In this document: positions 1-12,100 of the stretch, piece after piece
How positions within the stretch are numbered: position 1 is the first letter of the stretch
Layout of the letters: each line of letters opens with the position of its first letter
Assembly (NCBI GenBank): GCA_963969495.1
Contig: OZ018330.1
Location: 72,875,954-72,939,953 of the forward strand
Source of the DNA: Ceratothoa steindachneri
Taxonomy: Eukaryota; Arthropoda; Malacostraca; Isopoda; Cymothoidae
Direction: 5' to 3'
Length of the DNA: 64,000 bases
Translations under genes and position numbers: made by a program
Notes under the pieces: model-generated
The model's input: only the letters and a program-made list of their open reading frames with translations
Told to the model about the DNA's origin: nothing
Databases searched by the model: none

Positions 1-187
1 CTAGGGGAAAATGAGAGTTGCTGAGTCCGCTCATATTGCATGGTGCTTCTGATAAACGACCATAAAGCCAGTTGCGCGTCGTTAGAAGCAACTGCAACTT
101 GGTCATTTATGATTGTATGCATTGCCATAGTTCATTGTTGAATTAATTTGGATAATTCAGGTTCCATGCAGTTTTTCCACCACTTAC

Positions 188-360
188 GGTATGTCGTGAC
201 TTGGATGGACTTTTGAAGCTTCTGGTTGCCGGCGTACACAGCCGAACATGTGTACGCGCCGGCGTCTTCCTTCCTTAGCTTGTTGATGAGGAAAGCGAGC
301 TGATTGGGGCTACCGACATCTTCCAACGTTGTGCCACTGTTCGGAAAAGTAACATTAATG
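188..360 (-). CDS. Ig-domain exon (second half of the domain), fasciclin-2-like
   Basis: This 173-nt exon encodes the C-terminal half of an immunoglobulin fold. It ends with the F/G-strand signature DAGAYTCSAVYAG, which holds the second conserved Cys, followed by an edge strand reading SIQVTTY. It starts after a TTGTGCAG acceptor (361-363 on plus is ctg) and ends at a GTAAGT donor (182-187). It begins with one base and ends with one base of split codons, which fits the upstream exon at 1092-1260. The combined domain resembles Ig1 of fasciclin-2/NCAM-type cell-adhesion proteins, which act at the cell surface in neurons and epithelia. The rest of the gene would lie to the left of the window. 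Seen: splice sites, phase and Ig signature. Inferred: the fasciclin-2 identity; other arthropod Ig adhesion proteins are possible. Confidence 0.75.
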
Positions 361-1091
361 CTGCACAACCACTTGCAAACTAGGGGCCATCGCGGAAATG
401 GACTAGCACACTTAAACGCCATTTTCCAGGCTCAAACTAACGATATCGTGCGCTAGAATACTTAATTAGCAGATTATCTATTGGTTTCGCCAAATTCAGT
501 CTAAGGGCACAAGTCACCGCAATCTGAGAAAGTCATGGGAGTATAACATGTCAACATGACCTATTTTGACTAGAATTTAAATTATTATTTTCATTTCTAA
601 CTATAGTCATTGAGCCTGCTTTAAAAGAAAAACTTAAAAAAAGACGACCCCCCCCCCCGAAAAAAAAACCCGGAAAGAAGAGGCAGGCACCGGCGACCTG
701 GTCGAAGCTAGACGACGACTCCTAATGCGACCAACACCAACCGAGGGGTGATAGTCTTAGAAGGAAAGGGGTCATTTCGGACAGGGAGAACGAAGCTACT
801 CCAGGTGTAGCAGTAATGTTATGAGGATAATTAATAGAGCGGCTTCCAGTCTTAGTGTTGACGACAGCAGAAAATCAACGGATCATACTTCGCTGTCGAA
901 TGTTCTGCAGGTGATCGATTAGCCTGCCTTTTGGGGTTTTTTTAGAGGGGAGGGCTTACGCTTTATACAAATTAAGCCAAAGCTGAAATTTCGCACCACC
1001 ATCACATCACTTGCAAGGTTAGTATTGGGTGCTCCAAAGGTACTCATCAATAGAATTCAACTAGAAATCCGAAATCTTTGAAACTACTTAC
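361..1091 (-). other. Intron of the Ig-domain gene
   Basis: A 731-bp interval between two phase-compatible Ig exons. It is AT-rich and contains an A-run/C-run low-complexity patch near 635-670. I see no other coding signal in it. Confidence 0.65.
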
Positions 1092-1260
1092 GGGTTTTTT
1101 TCATTGGGAATGAGCGTCCCGTTCGGTCCCCGCCACTCCATGCTAGTGACCAAATCCACTTGATCCACATCAGCGATGCAAGTAACAAATGCCTTCTCAC
1201 CCAAGTTTTTCAAGATACTTTGGGGCATCAGAGTGAGAGTCGGTTCTTGCGCTAACGTGA
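1092..1260 (-). CDS. Ig-domain exon (first half of the domain), fasciclin-2-like
   Basis: This 169-nt minus-strand exon encodes the N-terminal half of an Ig domain: an LTLMPQS start, LGEKAFVTC with the first conserved Cys, then MEWRGPNGTLIP with the core Trp. A polypyrimidine tract ending in TGCAG precedes it (1261 onward) and GTAAGT follows it (1086-1091). It starts with two bases of a split codon and ends with CC, which joins the C of the next exon to make a Pro codon, so the frame stays open across the 731-bp intron. Fasciclin-2 Ig1 has the same layout in the versions I know. Any signal-peptide exon would lie further right and was not recognised before the transposon at 1735. Confidence 0.75.
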
Positions 1261-1734
1261 CTGCAAAAAAAAAAAGAAAAAATAATTATTAGTCAGTTCT
1301 AACCAAAGCCAGACAAATCGATTTGGGAAGAGAGATTATGTCAATAGCGAGAAATTCATTCCCCTTTATATGAAACCTTTTGCAAGAAGCCAGTGTTTTG
1401 CGATGGCTATTCTACCACATTCAGAAAGAAGACTAGTACTATCAGCAGGACGCGCAGTATGGTGAAACTACTTTGTGGCCGCACGAGATAAAATGTAAAC
1501 TGGTGTAAGCAAAAAGGGGTTATTTACTTGGTGGAAAAAAGAATCCAGATGAACCAAAAAGGGGTCGGTTAAATAGAAATCAAATAAAAAGGGCTAATGA
1601 TGATAAAGAGCAGTGTCAACTCAGGATAGGGGAAACAAGGTGTATGATATAGCTATTAAATAAATAGCTCTCAGTACTTAGAAACAATCTGCTTGAAGAG
1701 ACCTGAAACCTTCGTGATATTGGGAGAGGTCAAT
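1261..1734. other. Unassigned sequence, probably intronic
   Basis: Between the first Ig exon and the first transposon relic. It starts with an A-rich tract (the pyrimidine tract of the minus-strand acceptor), then AT-rich sequence with a repeated aaaaaggggt motif near 1512 and 1555. I see no coding region. Confidence 0.4.
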
Positions 1735-3955
1735 GGAAACCGTCGCGGCGCAATGGCACACAATTTTATTTTAAGTTCACCTCAGCCGTCTCCCATATTC
1801 TTGGGGAATCAGCCCGGATGGCTGCCCTGACTACTGCCAGTTTTCTGTATGGTCGCCGGTCGTCGCGAACTCTTTAGCGCCCTCATTCCCTTCAATTCTT
1901 TTATGCCCAGGCACCCAGCAGAAGATCTCGATATCCACCCGGCTCGCAGCGAAGGTAGAGCCACGGATACTTTGAACCGGGGTGTGTGGAGATAGCAATG
2001 CACAGACAGCACTCAAGGCGCTTTATGAGTCGCTAAAAATCCGGTCTCCGAACCGGGCATGACGCCTTATCTCGCATACCGAGCGGTAGATTGCAACCAG
2101 CTCAGCCGTGAAGACAGAGGCAGCGCATGGTCATGGTAAAGCCGTGCTGAATTCAAACAGATGGGATAGGGCGTGGAAAGACCACCTCCATGGGGTGGAT
2201 GTATTGGATATATTGATGCTGGGCACATGGAGCACACTTCACGGTCATCGCCGGCATCCAAAATAGAGTGGAATTTGCGGAAGCCAGATAGCCTCCGCTG
2301 TCCAGAAAAAAGGCTAGTCTAACATTTACCAATTTCTCCATCAACCTGCACACGCAGGAAGTTAGATATTGGGCGGAAACCGGCCCGGTTAGAATGACTT
2401 CTGCCCGGTGCACAGCAGCCATTCGCCAGGAGTCTGGGAGGATACCCTCTGTCCAGATCCCGATCAACAAATCTAACAGAAAGGCCATGCATCACTCACC
2501 CAGGTGTATAAGCATGGCATAAGGGACATCGTCAGGCACTGGTCACTCGATGTAAATCAGTCATTGAAGGGTTCTCCGCCTCTGGCAGTAAAGTTCAGTT
2601 GGCGGCCTTCCGCGACATCACAACGCGCATTGAATGCTGGCGGAGCAGCATCCCGGCTAGAGAATGTGGTCGCGAAGGACTCCCGTCACGGACGCAGCTT
2701 CGAGATTGGGGTCTGACTCGCCTAGGGGATCCTGCGAGAACTAGCCAAGAATCCTTTTGACTCGTTTTACACCTATGCTAAAAGTTTTCCCGTTAAGTGA
2801 AGACACTTATGTAGACTAGAAAGAGTGGCGGGCGTGCTGCGAAAAAAACTGAAACTTGCCCTGGCTCGACGAAATTCACCGACAGTGAAATCGTTCGGGC
2901 GGCACTTATAACTTCTGTTTGAGGGCCGTCTTACACCCCACTGAGCACCACGAAACCGACAGTGAAATCGTTCGGGCGGCATTTATAGCTTCTGTTTGAG
3001 GGCCGTCTTACACTCCACTGAGTACTACGGAACTCAAAGGCCCCATCCACCCTAAACTCCTCGACTGAGACGGAGAAATCAGTCATTTCCTGAAATACGG
3101 ACCACCATGGCCGCGCCAGCAGGTAGTCTCAGAATGAGGGGCCCGAAGTAATAAAGGTTCCGCTCAGGGCACTTGCGACTTAGGTGCGGAATCAGATGCA
3201 GTGTTTGGCACCGAAACGGATTCGACCCCACATTCTGTGGCTGGGTCACTTCCGGGACCCTGTTCATATTAGGGGGGGGGAAGCGGAGGAGCTCTTTGTG
3301 CTTCTTTGTGACCCAAGGCATCAGATCCCATTCAAATCTCTGGCCGGCGAACCAACCTTCATTTGGCAAGAGATGGAGGAAGTCAGGCTGAAGCCCCGCA
3401 ATACGAAGATGCAGGACTGCAGGGGATACGGCCGAACGCGTCCAGCTTTCCCTTGCCCCTTTAAGGAGGTCGGCCCTAATGGGTCACCTGCCTACTCTCT
3501 TGGCAGTCCCCTGTGATAGAAAAAGTGGGACAGTAATTTGACGTAGGTGGAGTCGTTCATGGGCGACTACAGAGAAAGAGGTGAGGAGGAAACCCCCCGG
3601 ACCGATACTAAGCCTAGGATAGGACCAAGCCTCCTCTCAGGTATAAGATGGTTGTGGGGGGTGCCCTGAGAAAGCACGGGGAAGCCACCTCATTTTCAGA
3701 GGGAAAGCTGGCCGAGAGCGGCTCCAAAGATGGCAAATGGGAAAACCCCTTTGCCGCATGGCGATGGTGGGAGGGGAGCCCCGCCACCGCTCGAAGGGGT
3801 GCCTCTATTTTTCCTCATCCTCCCTGACACCTAGGGAAGACAAAGCTGCGCTTCGAGGCGGGTTTCCATGCACTTTACCACTATTGCTTAGTTGTCATCA
3901 TGATCAGTATGAAAAAAAGTGGCTTCATTGGAAAGCAGATACCTTGACCTCCCTA
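1735..3955 (-). mobile_element. I-A retrotransposon copy 1, decayed and internally deleted
   Basis: A relic that follows the order of the full I-A copies with large gaps. RNase H lies at about 1735-2185 (CWVPGH...GNEGAKEF is readable in one minus frame), then there is a jump to the RT fingers at 2270-2490 (LMEKLVNVRLAFFLDSGG). The linker between endonuclease and RT follows at about 2500-3080, and ORF1-start/leader sequence at about 3420-3955. The stretch 3110-3400 does not match the other copies clearly. A deletion of more than 1 kb joins RNase H to the RT fingers. Stops and frameshifts are frequent, so this is one of the oldest copies. Confidence 0.75.
2879..3032. repeat. 77-bp tandem duplication inside I-A copy 1
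   Basis: Two adjacent units (2879-2955 and 2956-3032) repeat the linker segment starting ccgacagtgaaatcgttcgg. They differ at a few positions. The full-length I-A copies carry the unit once, so the duplication arose in this copy. Confidence 0.75.
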
Positions 3956-5021
3956 TGAGTCGGGGGGGGAGGGTTAATAGAAATACCATCAGAATTTCAA
4001 GAATGTGATCATTTACACATAATCGGTCCCGGTCCGGCTTTGCCAACCAGGCCCGCCATTTAGGCGAAATTGTCCTACAACTTTAACTGTATTTAAAGGA
4101 TGGAGCCGGCGTAGCCACCTTATATTGCGTGTAATGGAAGAAGGTCAGCACACCCGGTACCTAATACTTATCCTAGTCAGCGAGTTTTCGGACCTCGCAC
4201 CAGGTAGGGACCTCATGGGTATACACTGCCACTAGATTATTATAATTTATTATCATTAAATAATAAAATAAAACTTAATAATTAATACTAATCATAATTA
4301 TAATACATTAATGATAAATAATAGTACCTATATGAATAAATATTAATATAAAAAGCATAATAAAATTAATAGTACTAAATAATAAATATTAAAATGATTA
4401 ACAATAATGAGTAAAAATAATAATGGGTAATAAATAATGATACATAATCTTATAATAAATAGTATATAAAAATCATACTAAATATTAAGGATAACGATAA
4501 TTCTATAATAATTAATAATACTAACAATAATAATGTCAAGTAGTGCCGAGGGGAAAGCGCACCAACAACTTTCCTGGCCCCAACACAGAATGCAAAGTCA
4601 CCCCAGTGACGAGTCTCCCTAATTTGCACACAGCCGGAGACCAAGTGAAGCAGCATGCGACCCGCCTGCGAGGCAAACGCGTCCCAAGTACAAGGGACAA
4701 GCGAGAGCGACCCCGCTCGTCCATATACCGGAACAGGTAACGCTCGCGAAGATACCCCCCCCCCCCAGACTGGGATAAACAATGTGCCGGGTGTACTGGG
4801 CCGTTGACTCCGCTGACCTTCTTCCATTACACATAATATAAGGTGGCTACGCCGGCTCCATCCTTTAAATACAGTTAAAGTTGTAGGACAATTTCGCCTA
4901 AATGGCGGGCCTGGTTGGCAAAGCCGGACCGGGACCGATTATGTGTAAATGATCACATTCTTGAAATTCTGATGGTACGGAGACATTTCTATTAACCTCC
5001 CGCCGCCCACTCATAGGGACG
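3949..5021. repeat. Inverted repeat with about 200-bp arms (fold-back structure)
   Basis: The left arm (3949-4149) and right arm (4812-5021) are reverse complements. From the taccatcagaa motif to the ttatatt motif the arms are identical over roughly 150 bp; outside that they differ by a few small gaps. The spacer (4150-4811) holds an AT-rich tract and a fragment of an I-A 3' end. No transposase is present. It could be a non-autonomous fold-back/MITE-like element or a recent palindromic duplication. The arm similarity is far higher than the decay of the surrounding relics. Confidence 0.8.
4228..4535. repeat. AT-rich low-complexity tract
   Basis: Almost pure A+T with irregular taa/aat/ata trinucleotides over about 300 bp, in the spacer between the inverted arms. 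No gene is visible. Confidence 0.85.
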
Positions 5022-5240
5022 TCCGGTATTGAAGGGAAAGGGGGGGCGCTATCAAATGGCAGTGCGTCGTGCGAGTGATTCCGATTCGGAGGTGACAGAA
5101 AGCAGCATGAAAATGTCGAGACATTTGAGGATGGCTAGACGTGAACAGTTGCGGTGCAATACGTCAGCTGCAACAGTGTTGCCGATCCTCTATCACCTTC
5201 CTTGGGCATGCCAAGAGATGATGGGGGGGGCTTCTGAACT
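4536..5240 (-). pseudogene. I-A copy 2: 3'-end relic split by the right palindrome arm
   Basis: Positions 4665-4800 match the I-A ORF2 C-terminus region (gtacaagggaca, gcgaagat, cagactggga and aatgtgccg in the order of other copies). The match resumes at about 5045-5160 with the next part (cgctatcaaatggcagtgcg, gattccgattcggaggtgacag). Between them sits the right arm of the inverted repeat (4812-5021), so the arm looks inserted into, or rearranged with, an old I-A 3' fragment. Too decayed to translate. Confidence 0.6.
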
Positions 5241-5767
5241 TGCCCATAAGCATAAATGAAACTAAATCCCTTTAGTGGAAATAGGTTTTAATGAAAGGGG
5301 CTAAGCGGCTGCTCCGACTTCATTTTTGCGTCTTTAGCCATTCTGGTTGAAGTTTTGTGCCGTATCTAATCCACGACCCTTCGTATTTTATCGGTGCTTT
5401 TGACCCTTCTTTCCTCTGGAGTTACCCGTGTCCAGGATTAACTGCGTCAGGGATGTTCACACCGGCCAACGCCAAGTAAAATGTCTCCCTTCGTATCTCT
5501 TGCCTCAAAATCAATTGGAAAAGTCAATGTTTGTTCATCTTACCAGGTATGGGGAGGAGTGGGGGTGGGGGGTCACGAGAGAGAGAGGGAAGGCGAGGGA
5601 TACACAATGCTGTATCGAATTTATTGGTTTTCCAGGACTCCCCTTTACCACTTACGGGTTGGCAAGGAAAGACAAAGGGGGAGAGAGAGAGGACAGACTT
5701 TATTGATTGCCGAGGCGAGGTTTCTGTGATTATTACCCGTGAAATAAAGATCTGAGGACCCAAGTAC
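5241..5767. other. Unassigned sequence
   Basis: No gene, RNA or recognisable transposon. It has purine-rich gaga/ggga runs near 5570-5700. Short open frames exist on both strands but none resembles a known family. Confidence 0.4.
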
Positions 5768-6160
5768 ATCATCATCAGCATCATCACTAAGTATAATTTA
5801 AGAAAGGGATTTTTTGGAGTTTTGAATAATAATTTCATCTTAGTTTGGTTAAGACTTTTTTTATCAAAGTTATTTCTAATAATTCTTTTATAATATAAAA
5901 AAAAATGGTGAAGTTCAGAAATAAATATAACTCGAAATTTTGTGATTTTTTTAAAACCCAAAGAATTAAAAATGGTGAAGTTCAGAAAATTTATTTATCT
6001 TCTATAACTATATTTAAGCAACGCGATATTTTGAAAGGGGGGAAATTTAGTTTAGAGTTCCTTTATAAACGTATTAATTGGCGAAGTTCAGAAAATTTAT
6101 AAAAATTTAACCATGGCTGCTTTTTTTTAGATTTTAAATTTTAATCCTAGTAGCGAAGGC
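5768..6160 (+). repeat. AT-rich dispersed repeat (rep-1), copy 1
   Basis: This segment recurs at 30873-31231 (same strand) and, shortened and inverted, at 40021-40190. Shared landmarks in order are an atc-rich start, gataatttaagaa, an ataataatttcatc block, several gaagttcagaaa motifs, gatattttgaaagggggg, and an end reading cttagtagcgaag. The gaagttcagaaa motif occurs three times in this copy. No coding capacity; the class (MITE, SINE or fragment of a larger element) is unknown. Confidence 0.7.
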
Positions 6161-8165
6161 AGAAAATTACGATACGAATTGACGGCAGGGGCGGCGATGA
6201 ACCCCTCGGCCACTGTTGATTTATTTTAATCGCTAAGTCGCATTATAGGCGACTTAGTTGATAAGTCACAAAACATTTACATTTCACTATGTACGTAATT
6301 AATTAATGCCTTGTGTCGAATACGTCTGCAAGTGCAAACCAATTTTTTTGGCAAATTTGGCAGCTTCATTCATTTGCACCCGCACAACTTACTCTGCTTA
6401 CAATTCGCCGGAGTTAGTGCAAAGGTTTCACATCCCTAACTTAAGGGGGATGGAGGTATCCATCAGCAGTACCGGTCTATAGACACCGAAAAATCTATCC
6501 TAATTAGATCTCCATCCGACGACTAACCATGAGCAATGAGTTAATAAATTATCTCACAATTTACATGCTACATAAATTTTATTCACCCGTTATCTTCCAT
6601 ACGAGTCGGAGTCAAGATGACCACCTTTGGGCTTCAACCTGATATAAATGGTATTTCAGAAGTGCCGTTAAAAAGGAGGGAGGATCCATCATTACTAAAT
6701 ATAGATATGTATGCTATGCACGAGTAGAATGGGAAGAAAAGCTGGTGTGGAATTCTCTAAGTAAAAGAAACTAAAATAAACGTTATAATTTCCAGAAAAT
6801 TTTGGAAGGGGCTTGTAAACATATGACTAGGTGAAGATGTGGAAGTACTAAGCCCAAATAGCGTGAAAATGGGGAGCGTTCTCTCTTGAACCTGCCCTTC
6901 CTTCACTACGAATATTCTTCAAATTTAATTCGATGGGAGAAGCTCGTGTTGTGCCCCCCCCCCTCCCCCCTGACAATGGTCACTTTGCTCAGAGTCATCA
7001 TTTTGCTCATCACCAAAGAGACTCGCAAAGGAAACCAACCTCAAGACGACACCCAAGCCCAAAACCTTGCCAAGAAACGCGCCTTACTCGTCATCATTTT
7101 GAGGATCCCGACGAGAGACGCCATTAGGCCACGATCATCCTCAATGCGACGACACCCGTCAAAAAAAAGAAGAGTTATCCGGTTCTAGTTACGGGTTCGA
7201 GTAAACTGGGCACTGGACCCTGATGGAATGATGGACTGAGCAGAAACACAAGCTAAAGTCAACAGCCACCCGGGAAAGGGTTTTTTAAACACCCGCACCG
7301 CCAACAGGGACCAACGAAACAAAGACTAACAACGACGGTTATCTCGCTACTGATGGCGGACAGAGATGCAACCCACGTCCCTGAACACAAGTCGATTCTG
7401 GAGAGGACTTAAAAACAGTCGAGTTGATGGGGAAAGGGGAGGGGGGCGAGGGTAAAGGCTTAAAAACAGTCAAGTTGGTGGGGGTAAAGAGGGGGGCGAA
7501 GGCATATTCCCCTTTGGATAAGTGGAATGTGCGTCAGAGGACATACTGACGTTTATGACGAGAGTATTTCAGCGAAGACTTCCACTTCAGCAGTAAAGAA
7601 AATTGTGTCAAACTCGGGCAGGCAGTCTTGTTTTGTTTTTAACTCAAATGTCAAATTTTATATAATTCGACAACAGGCCGAAACGAGGGCCAAGGGTGAT
7701 TAACATCGTTCTCCTCCATTCAAGACTAATAAGGTGCCGCCACCCCCACCCCAAACCACCCCTCAATAATAAATCGGGATCACTTAAAACAGATGGAAGA
7801 TAGGAGATAAATCACGAAGTAGATAGGATACAAAGGGAGAAGGGGGCTGGGAATATTGGGAGAACGCCTTAATATAAGCTTAGTGCTAAGCTAAGCAGGG
7901 CCAAGTGTGGTTCTACACTGCGTCCAGTACTAGATTTATGGTGACAATAGCCTCGTCCACGCAAAAACTGCGTACGCAATCAATTTTCGCAAATCTACAG
8001 ATGTACCCTTTTTTTTTCTTCGAAACTTACACAAGATCCATTAGAAGACAGTGTCTTTCCCTTTCTAAGCGAGTTGAAGTGGTTCACCTGCCACCTTCGG
8101 TGGGGAGGAGCGAGATGGTCTTTGGGGATTCGTGAGAAAGGATGGGGGGACCTACCGTAAGAGCC
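6161..8165. other. Unassigned sequence with small repeats
   Basis: No convincing gene on either strand. Visible structures are a perfect 9-bp inverted repeat CTAAGTCGC/GCGACTTAG (6233-6241 and 6249-6257), C-rich patches near 6950 and 7740, and a 51-bp tandem duplication at 7408-7509. Short open frames in this interval look like chance. Confidence 0.4.
7408..7509. repeat. 51-bp imperfect tandem duplication
   Basis: Two G-rich units (7408-7458 and 7459-7509), each beginning cttaaaaacagtc and ending in an aggggggcga-type run. Confidence 0.7.
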
Positions 8166-8236
8166 GGCTGGGGGCCCATCTGGCAACTACCTACAAGGAC
8201 ACAAGTCGCCGTAATGACTTAAGGGCCTAATTCTAG
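8166..8236 (-). mobile_element. I-A 3' tip relic (copy 3)
   Basis: About 70 bp matching the extreme 3' end of I-A: catctggcaactacc, aagtcgccgta and cctaattctaggcta in the right order. A second 3' end (copy 4) begins immediately after it, so one insertion landed beside or within another. Confidence 0.6.
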
Positions 8237-8968
8237 GCTAGATTATTATTATTTTTTTTATTTTAAGAGCTCATCTGGCGACTGCCTAGTTGGGAATTAG
8301 TCGCCGTAGTCAACATTGCCTAATACTAGGAATCTTTAAAATAAGAGGCAAAAAAAAACCTATGATAAAAAGGAAAGTGCAATGAGCAGGAGCCAGCTCC
8401 AGCGTCGGGGGGAGGTCCCCAGGCGCAGGAAAGTACGACCTACAAAGAAAATAAAAAAACCAAACTAGTTAAATAAAGGTCATAAGGCCGGCCTCCCCCC
8501 CAAAAGTCTATAAGTCCACCAGTCAATGTGCACGCACTCGTCCCGAGTAAAAGGGAAGGGCGGTAGCGACCGGACGATCCCGGTACCGGGACAGGGAACG
8601 TGCGAGGAGATCGCCCAAACTGGGCCATTCAACAAGAATGTGCCGAACAGTCTGGAGGACAACGGCAGTCTTCACATTAGGGCGCTGGGGAGCGCTCCAT
8701 CAAATGGCGGTGCGTCCCGCGATGGTGTCCAGTTCAGAGACGACAGAAAGCAACCTGAAAGCATCGCGGCATTATTGGGTAGTTCCATGCTAACAGTCGC
8801 GGCGCAATGGCACGCAACTTTACGTTCCCTTCGACCAAATCCCATCTTCTTTGCTAAGCAGACCGAAGATCTGCCCGTATTCCTGCCCTGTAGTCGGTGT
8901 GAGGAAGAGCATTATGCAGATCCGGTCGCAGAGTCCACGCGGACTCTTTGCCGCCCTTATTCCCCGAA
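8237..8968 (-). mobile_element. I-A copy 4, 5'-truncated (3' UTR and ORF2 C-terminus)
   Basis: Begins on plus with a T-rich run (the poly-A tail of a minus-strand element) and the 3' hairpin region (tctggcgactgcc...agtcgccgta), then the 3' UTR and the end of ORF2. It stops in RNase H near the GNKGGKESA equivalent of the GNEGAKESA motif, where the T-run of copy 5 starts. Frames are broken by several indels. Confidence 0.8.
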
Positions 8969-8993
8969 TTTTTTATATTTTTTATTTAAGGGG

Positions 8994-9053
8994 GTATCTG
9001 GCGACTGCCGACTTAGGCATAAGTCGACGTAAACAAACAGCCTAGTTCTAGGC
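8994..9053 (-). promoter_or_regulatory. 3'-terminal double stem-loop of I-A
   Basis: Next to the poly-A end the family has two adjacent hairpins: GGCGACT pairing with AGTCGCC around a small GCC/GGC inner stem, and AGCCTA-gttc-TAGGCT. In this copy the first arm pairs with agtcgac (one change). The pairings are perfect or nearly so in the copies at 32365 and 49535. In CR1/L2-type LINEs such 3' stem-loops are known to be recognised by the RT; that role here is inference. Confidence 0.55.
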
Positions 9054-9118
9054 TACTTTAAAAATTAAACAGGAAACAACAATAACAAAAAAATAACAAA
9101 AACAAAAATTAAACATGG

Positions 9119-12100
9119 TTAAATGAAAGGGAGAAGGCCGGCCTCCACCCAAAAGTCAACAATTCCACAAGTCGAAGTGCACACACTCGTCCAGAGTACA
9201 AGGGACAGGCGGTAGAGACCCCGCCCATCCCGGTACCGGGACAGGTGTCGTGCGCGAAGATCACCCAGACTGGGACATTCGACAAGAATGTGCCGAATAG
9301 TCTGGGGGACGACGCAGTCGTTGGAATAGGGCGCAGGTGAGCGCTCCATCAAATAGCGATGCATCACACGAGTGTGCCTGATTCGGAGAAGACAGAAAGC
9401 AACCTGAAGCCGCAATGGCACGCAACTTTAAGTTCCCTTCGACCGTCTCCCATCTTCTTTGCCAAGCAGTCCGAAGAGCTGCCCGTATTCCTGCCATGTA
9501 GTCGGTGTGAGGAACAGCGAAACACTGGTCCGGTCGCAGAGTCCTCGCGGACTCTTTAGCGCCCTCATTCCTACATGTCCAGGAACCCAGCACGGTTTTG
9601 CATGGCTCGGCAAAACCGTGGCGTCACGGATATCGCGAACCAGGGGAGGCGGAGATTCCAATGCCCCGAGAGCACTCAGGGCGCTTTGTGAGTCGCTATA
9701 GATCACAATCCGGTCTACGAACCGGGCACGTCGCGTAATCTTCCGTACCGAGTTGTGTATTGCCACCAGCTCGGCCGTGAAGAACGATGCAGCGAGGGGT
9801 AGAGCCCCGCTGAATTCAAACAGAGGGGATACGGCGTAGAAGCCGACCCCCTCTTGGGACTTGGAGCCATCCGTATACACTGGCACGGTTCCAGCGTGAC
9901 ACGATGTGTGCTTCAAAAAGGTCGAACGCAATACTCCCGGCGCAGTACAAGCTTTGGGGACAGAGGCGTGGCGACAAATAGCCAAATGTGGTACCCTCCA
10001 AGGTGGCGTCCTGGGCAGAACCAGGGGCGCCAACGGCCCCAGAGCTATATCTACCGCTCGAAGGAGTTTCCTGGCCCTAAACCCAAAGGGCTTAGGGTAT
10101 GACTGGCGTCTCTGGGCGGAATAGGCACCATCGAGATCAGCTGCGGATGCAGTAAGAGCTGATGGTGACTGAGGGAGGCGCCGAGCTCGCGCGTACAGGC
10201 GAGTGATGCACTGCACGCGGCGCAGAGCGAGTGGCATCTCCCCAGCATCGACCAACAGGCCCTCAATGGGGGAAGTGCAGAAGGCAACGGTCGCAAGGCG
10301 AAGGCCGGTGTGGTGGATCGAATCCACCTTCCGCAATAAACGCTCGGCTGCGGATGCATAAAACTCGCATCCGTAGTCGAGCTTCGAGCAAACAAAGGAT
10401 CGATAAAAAAGTAAGGCAGTAGCTCTATCAGCGCCCCAAGCGCTGAACGTCACGGAAAGGAGAATGTCCATGGCGCGGGTACAAAAGACCCTAAGGCTGC
10501 GAATATGAGCCTCCCAGGTGAGGCGTCGGTCGAATACAAGACCAAGGAAACGGTGCGACTCAACCACATCCAGGCGCACCCCATTTAAGTAACAAATCTG
10601 GGTCGGGGTGAAGCCGTGGATGGCGGCAGAGGTGCACAACCTGTCTTGGCCAAAGAAAACCGAAACCTGCGCGCTTCGGCATAGCGAGAGACGCGGTTCA
10701 ATGCCTGTTGGAGGCGACGCTCCAGAGTTGGCATCTGGGCCGCGCCAAAAGAGATCGAAAGGTCGTCCATGTAGATCGTAGCGAGAACATCTTCCGGCAG
10801 CACCGAGGTGATGCCGTTGATTCTCAGGTCAAAGAGTGTGACACTGATGACACTTTCCTGCGGGACACCCACTTCCCGTACGCGGAATCGACGATCTCGC
10901 AAATATTCAGATATAAACATTAGGAGGCGTCCCCTCGCCCCCATCATGTGGAGAGTCTCCATGATACCGTATCGCCATGCGGTATCATAGGCCTTCTCCA
11001 GATCGAAAAACACCGTGGCGTAGTGCTGTCTACGAAGGAAAGCCTCGCAGACGGCATTTTCCAGTCGGAGCAGAGCATCCGACATGGAGTGGAACTTGCG
11101 GAAGCCGCACTGTGCAGAAGACAGATGGCCTCCGCTGTGCAGGAAATAGGCTAATCTAACATTTACCAATTTCTCCATCAACTTGCACACGCAAGAGGTT
11201 AGAGAGATTGGGCGGAAACCGGTCGGAGTAGAGTGATCTCTCCCCGGCTTGCGAAAGGCGAGCACAGTAGCGATTCACCAGGAGTGTGGGAGAAGACCTT
11301 CCACCCAGATCCTGTTGAACAAATCTAACAGAAAAACCATGCCTCGCTCACGGGACATCGTCCGGACCATGGGCGGTGTCCGCGCACGAAGCGAGAGCGG
11401 AACGCAACTCACTCACAGTAAACTTGTCGTTGAAGGGTTCTCCGCCTCTGGAGGTAAAGTTCAGCCGGCGGCCTTCCGCGACATCACGACGTGCATTGAA
11501 TGCTGGCGGAGCAGCATCACGGCTAGAGAATGCGGAGAAAGCGGTCGCTAAGGATTCCGCCACGGACGCGGGGTCCGAGATTGCGGTCTCATTCTCCTGG
11601 AGAACGGGAGGGAGGGGTCCTGCAAGAACTTGCCCCGAATCCTTTTGACTCGCTTCCACACCTCAGCTAAAGGGGTCTTCCCGTTAAGTGAAGACACGTA
11701 TGCCCGCCAAGAAGAGCGGCGGGCGTGCTTAGAAATATACCGGAACCTAGCCCTAGCCCGACGAAATTCAGCGACAGTGAAATCGTTCGGGCGGCGCTTA
11801 TAGCGCATGTAGGCATAACGCTTTTGTTTGATAGCCGTCTCACACTCGGCCGACCACCATGGGAGAGGTCGGCGTGCAAAACGGCCAGACGTCCTAGGAA
11901 TAGTAGTCAGGCCCACGGCGATGAGGTTGCCGGAGAACTCAACGGCCTCATCTACCGACCTAAACTCCTCGACTGAGAGAGAATTCAGTCATTTCCTGAA
12001 ATGCAGGCCACCGCGCCCGCGCCAAGAAACACCGAGGTGGTCTCTCAGGCGGCAGTTGCCCTGAAAATGATATTTGAATGGGAAAGTGATCAAACCATGG

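Noticed and set aside
5524..5961. A 145-codon minus-strand frame
   Set aside because: It spans AT-rich rep-1 sequence and a purine-rich tract and shows no domain; the homologous stretch at 30873 does not keep the frame.
10840..10880. GVPQES instead of GVPQGS as a family trait of the I-A RT
   Set aside because: Copies 7 and 8 encode the usual PQGS, so the change in copy 5 is a private mutation.
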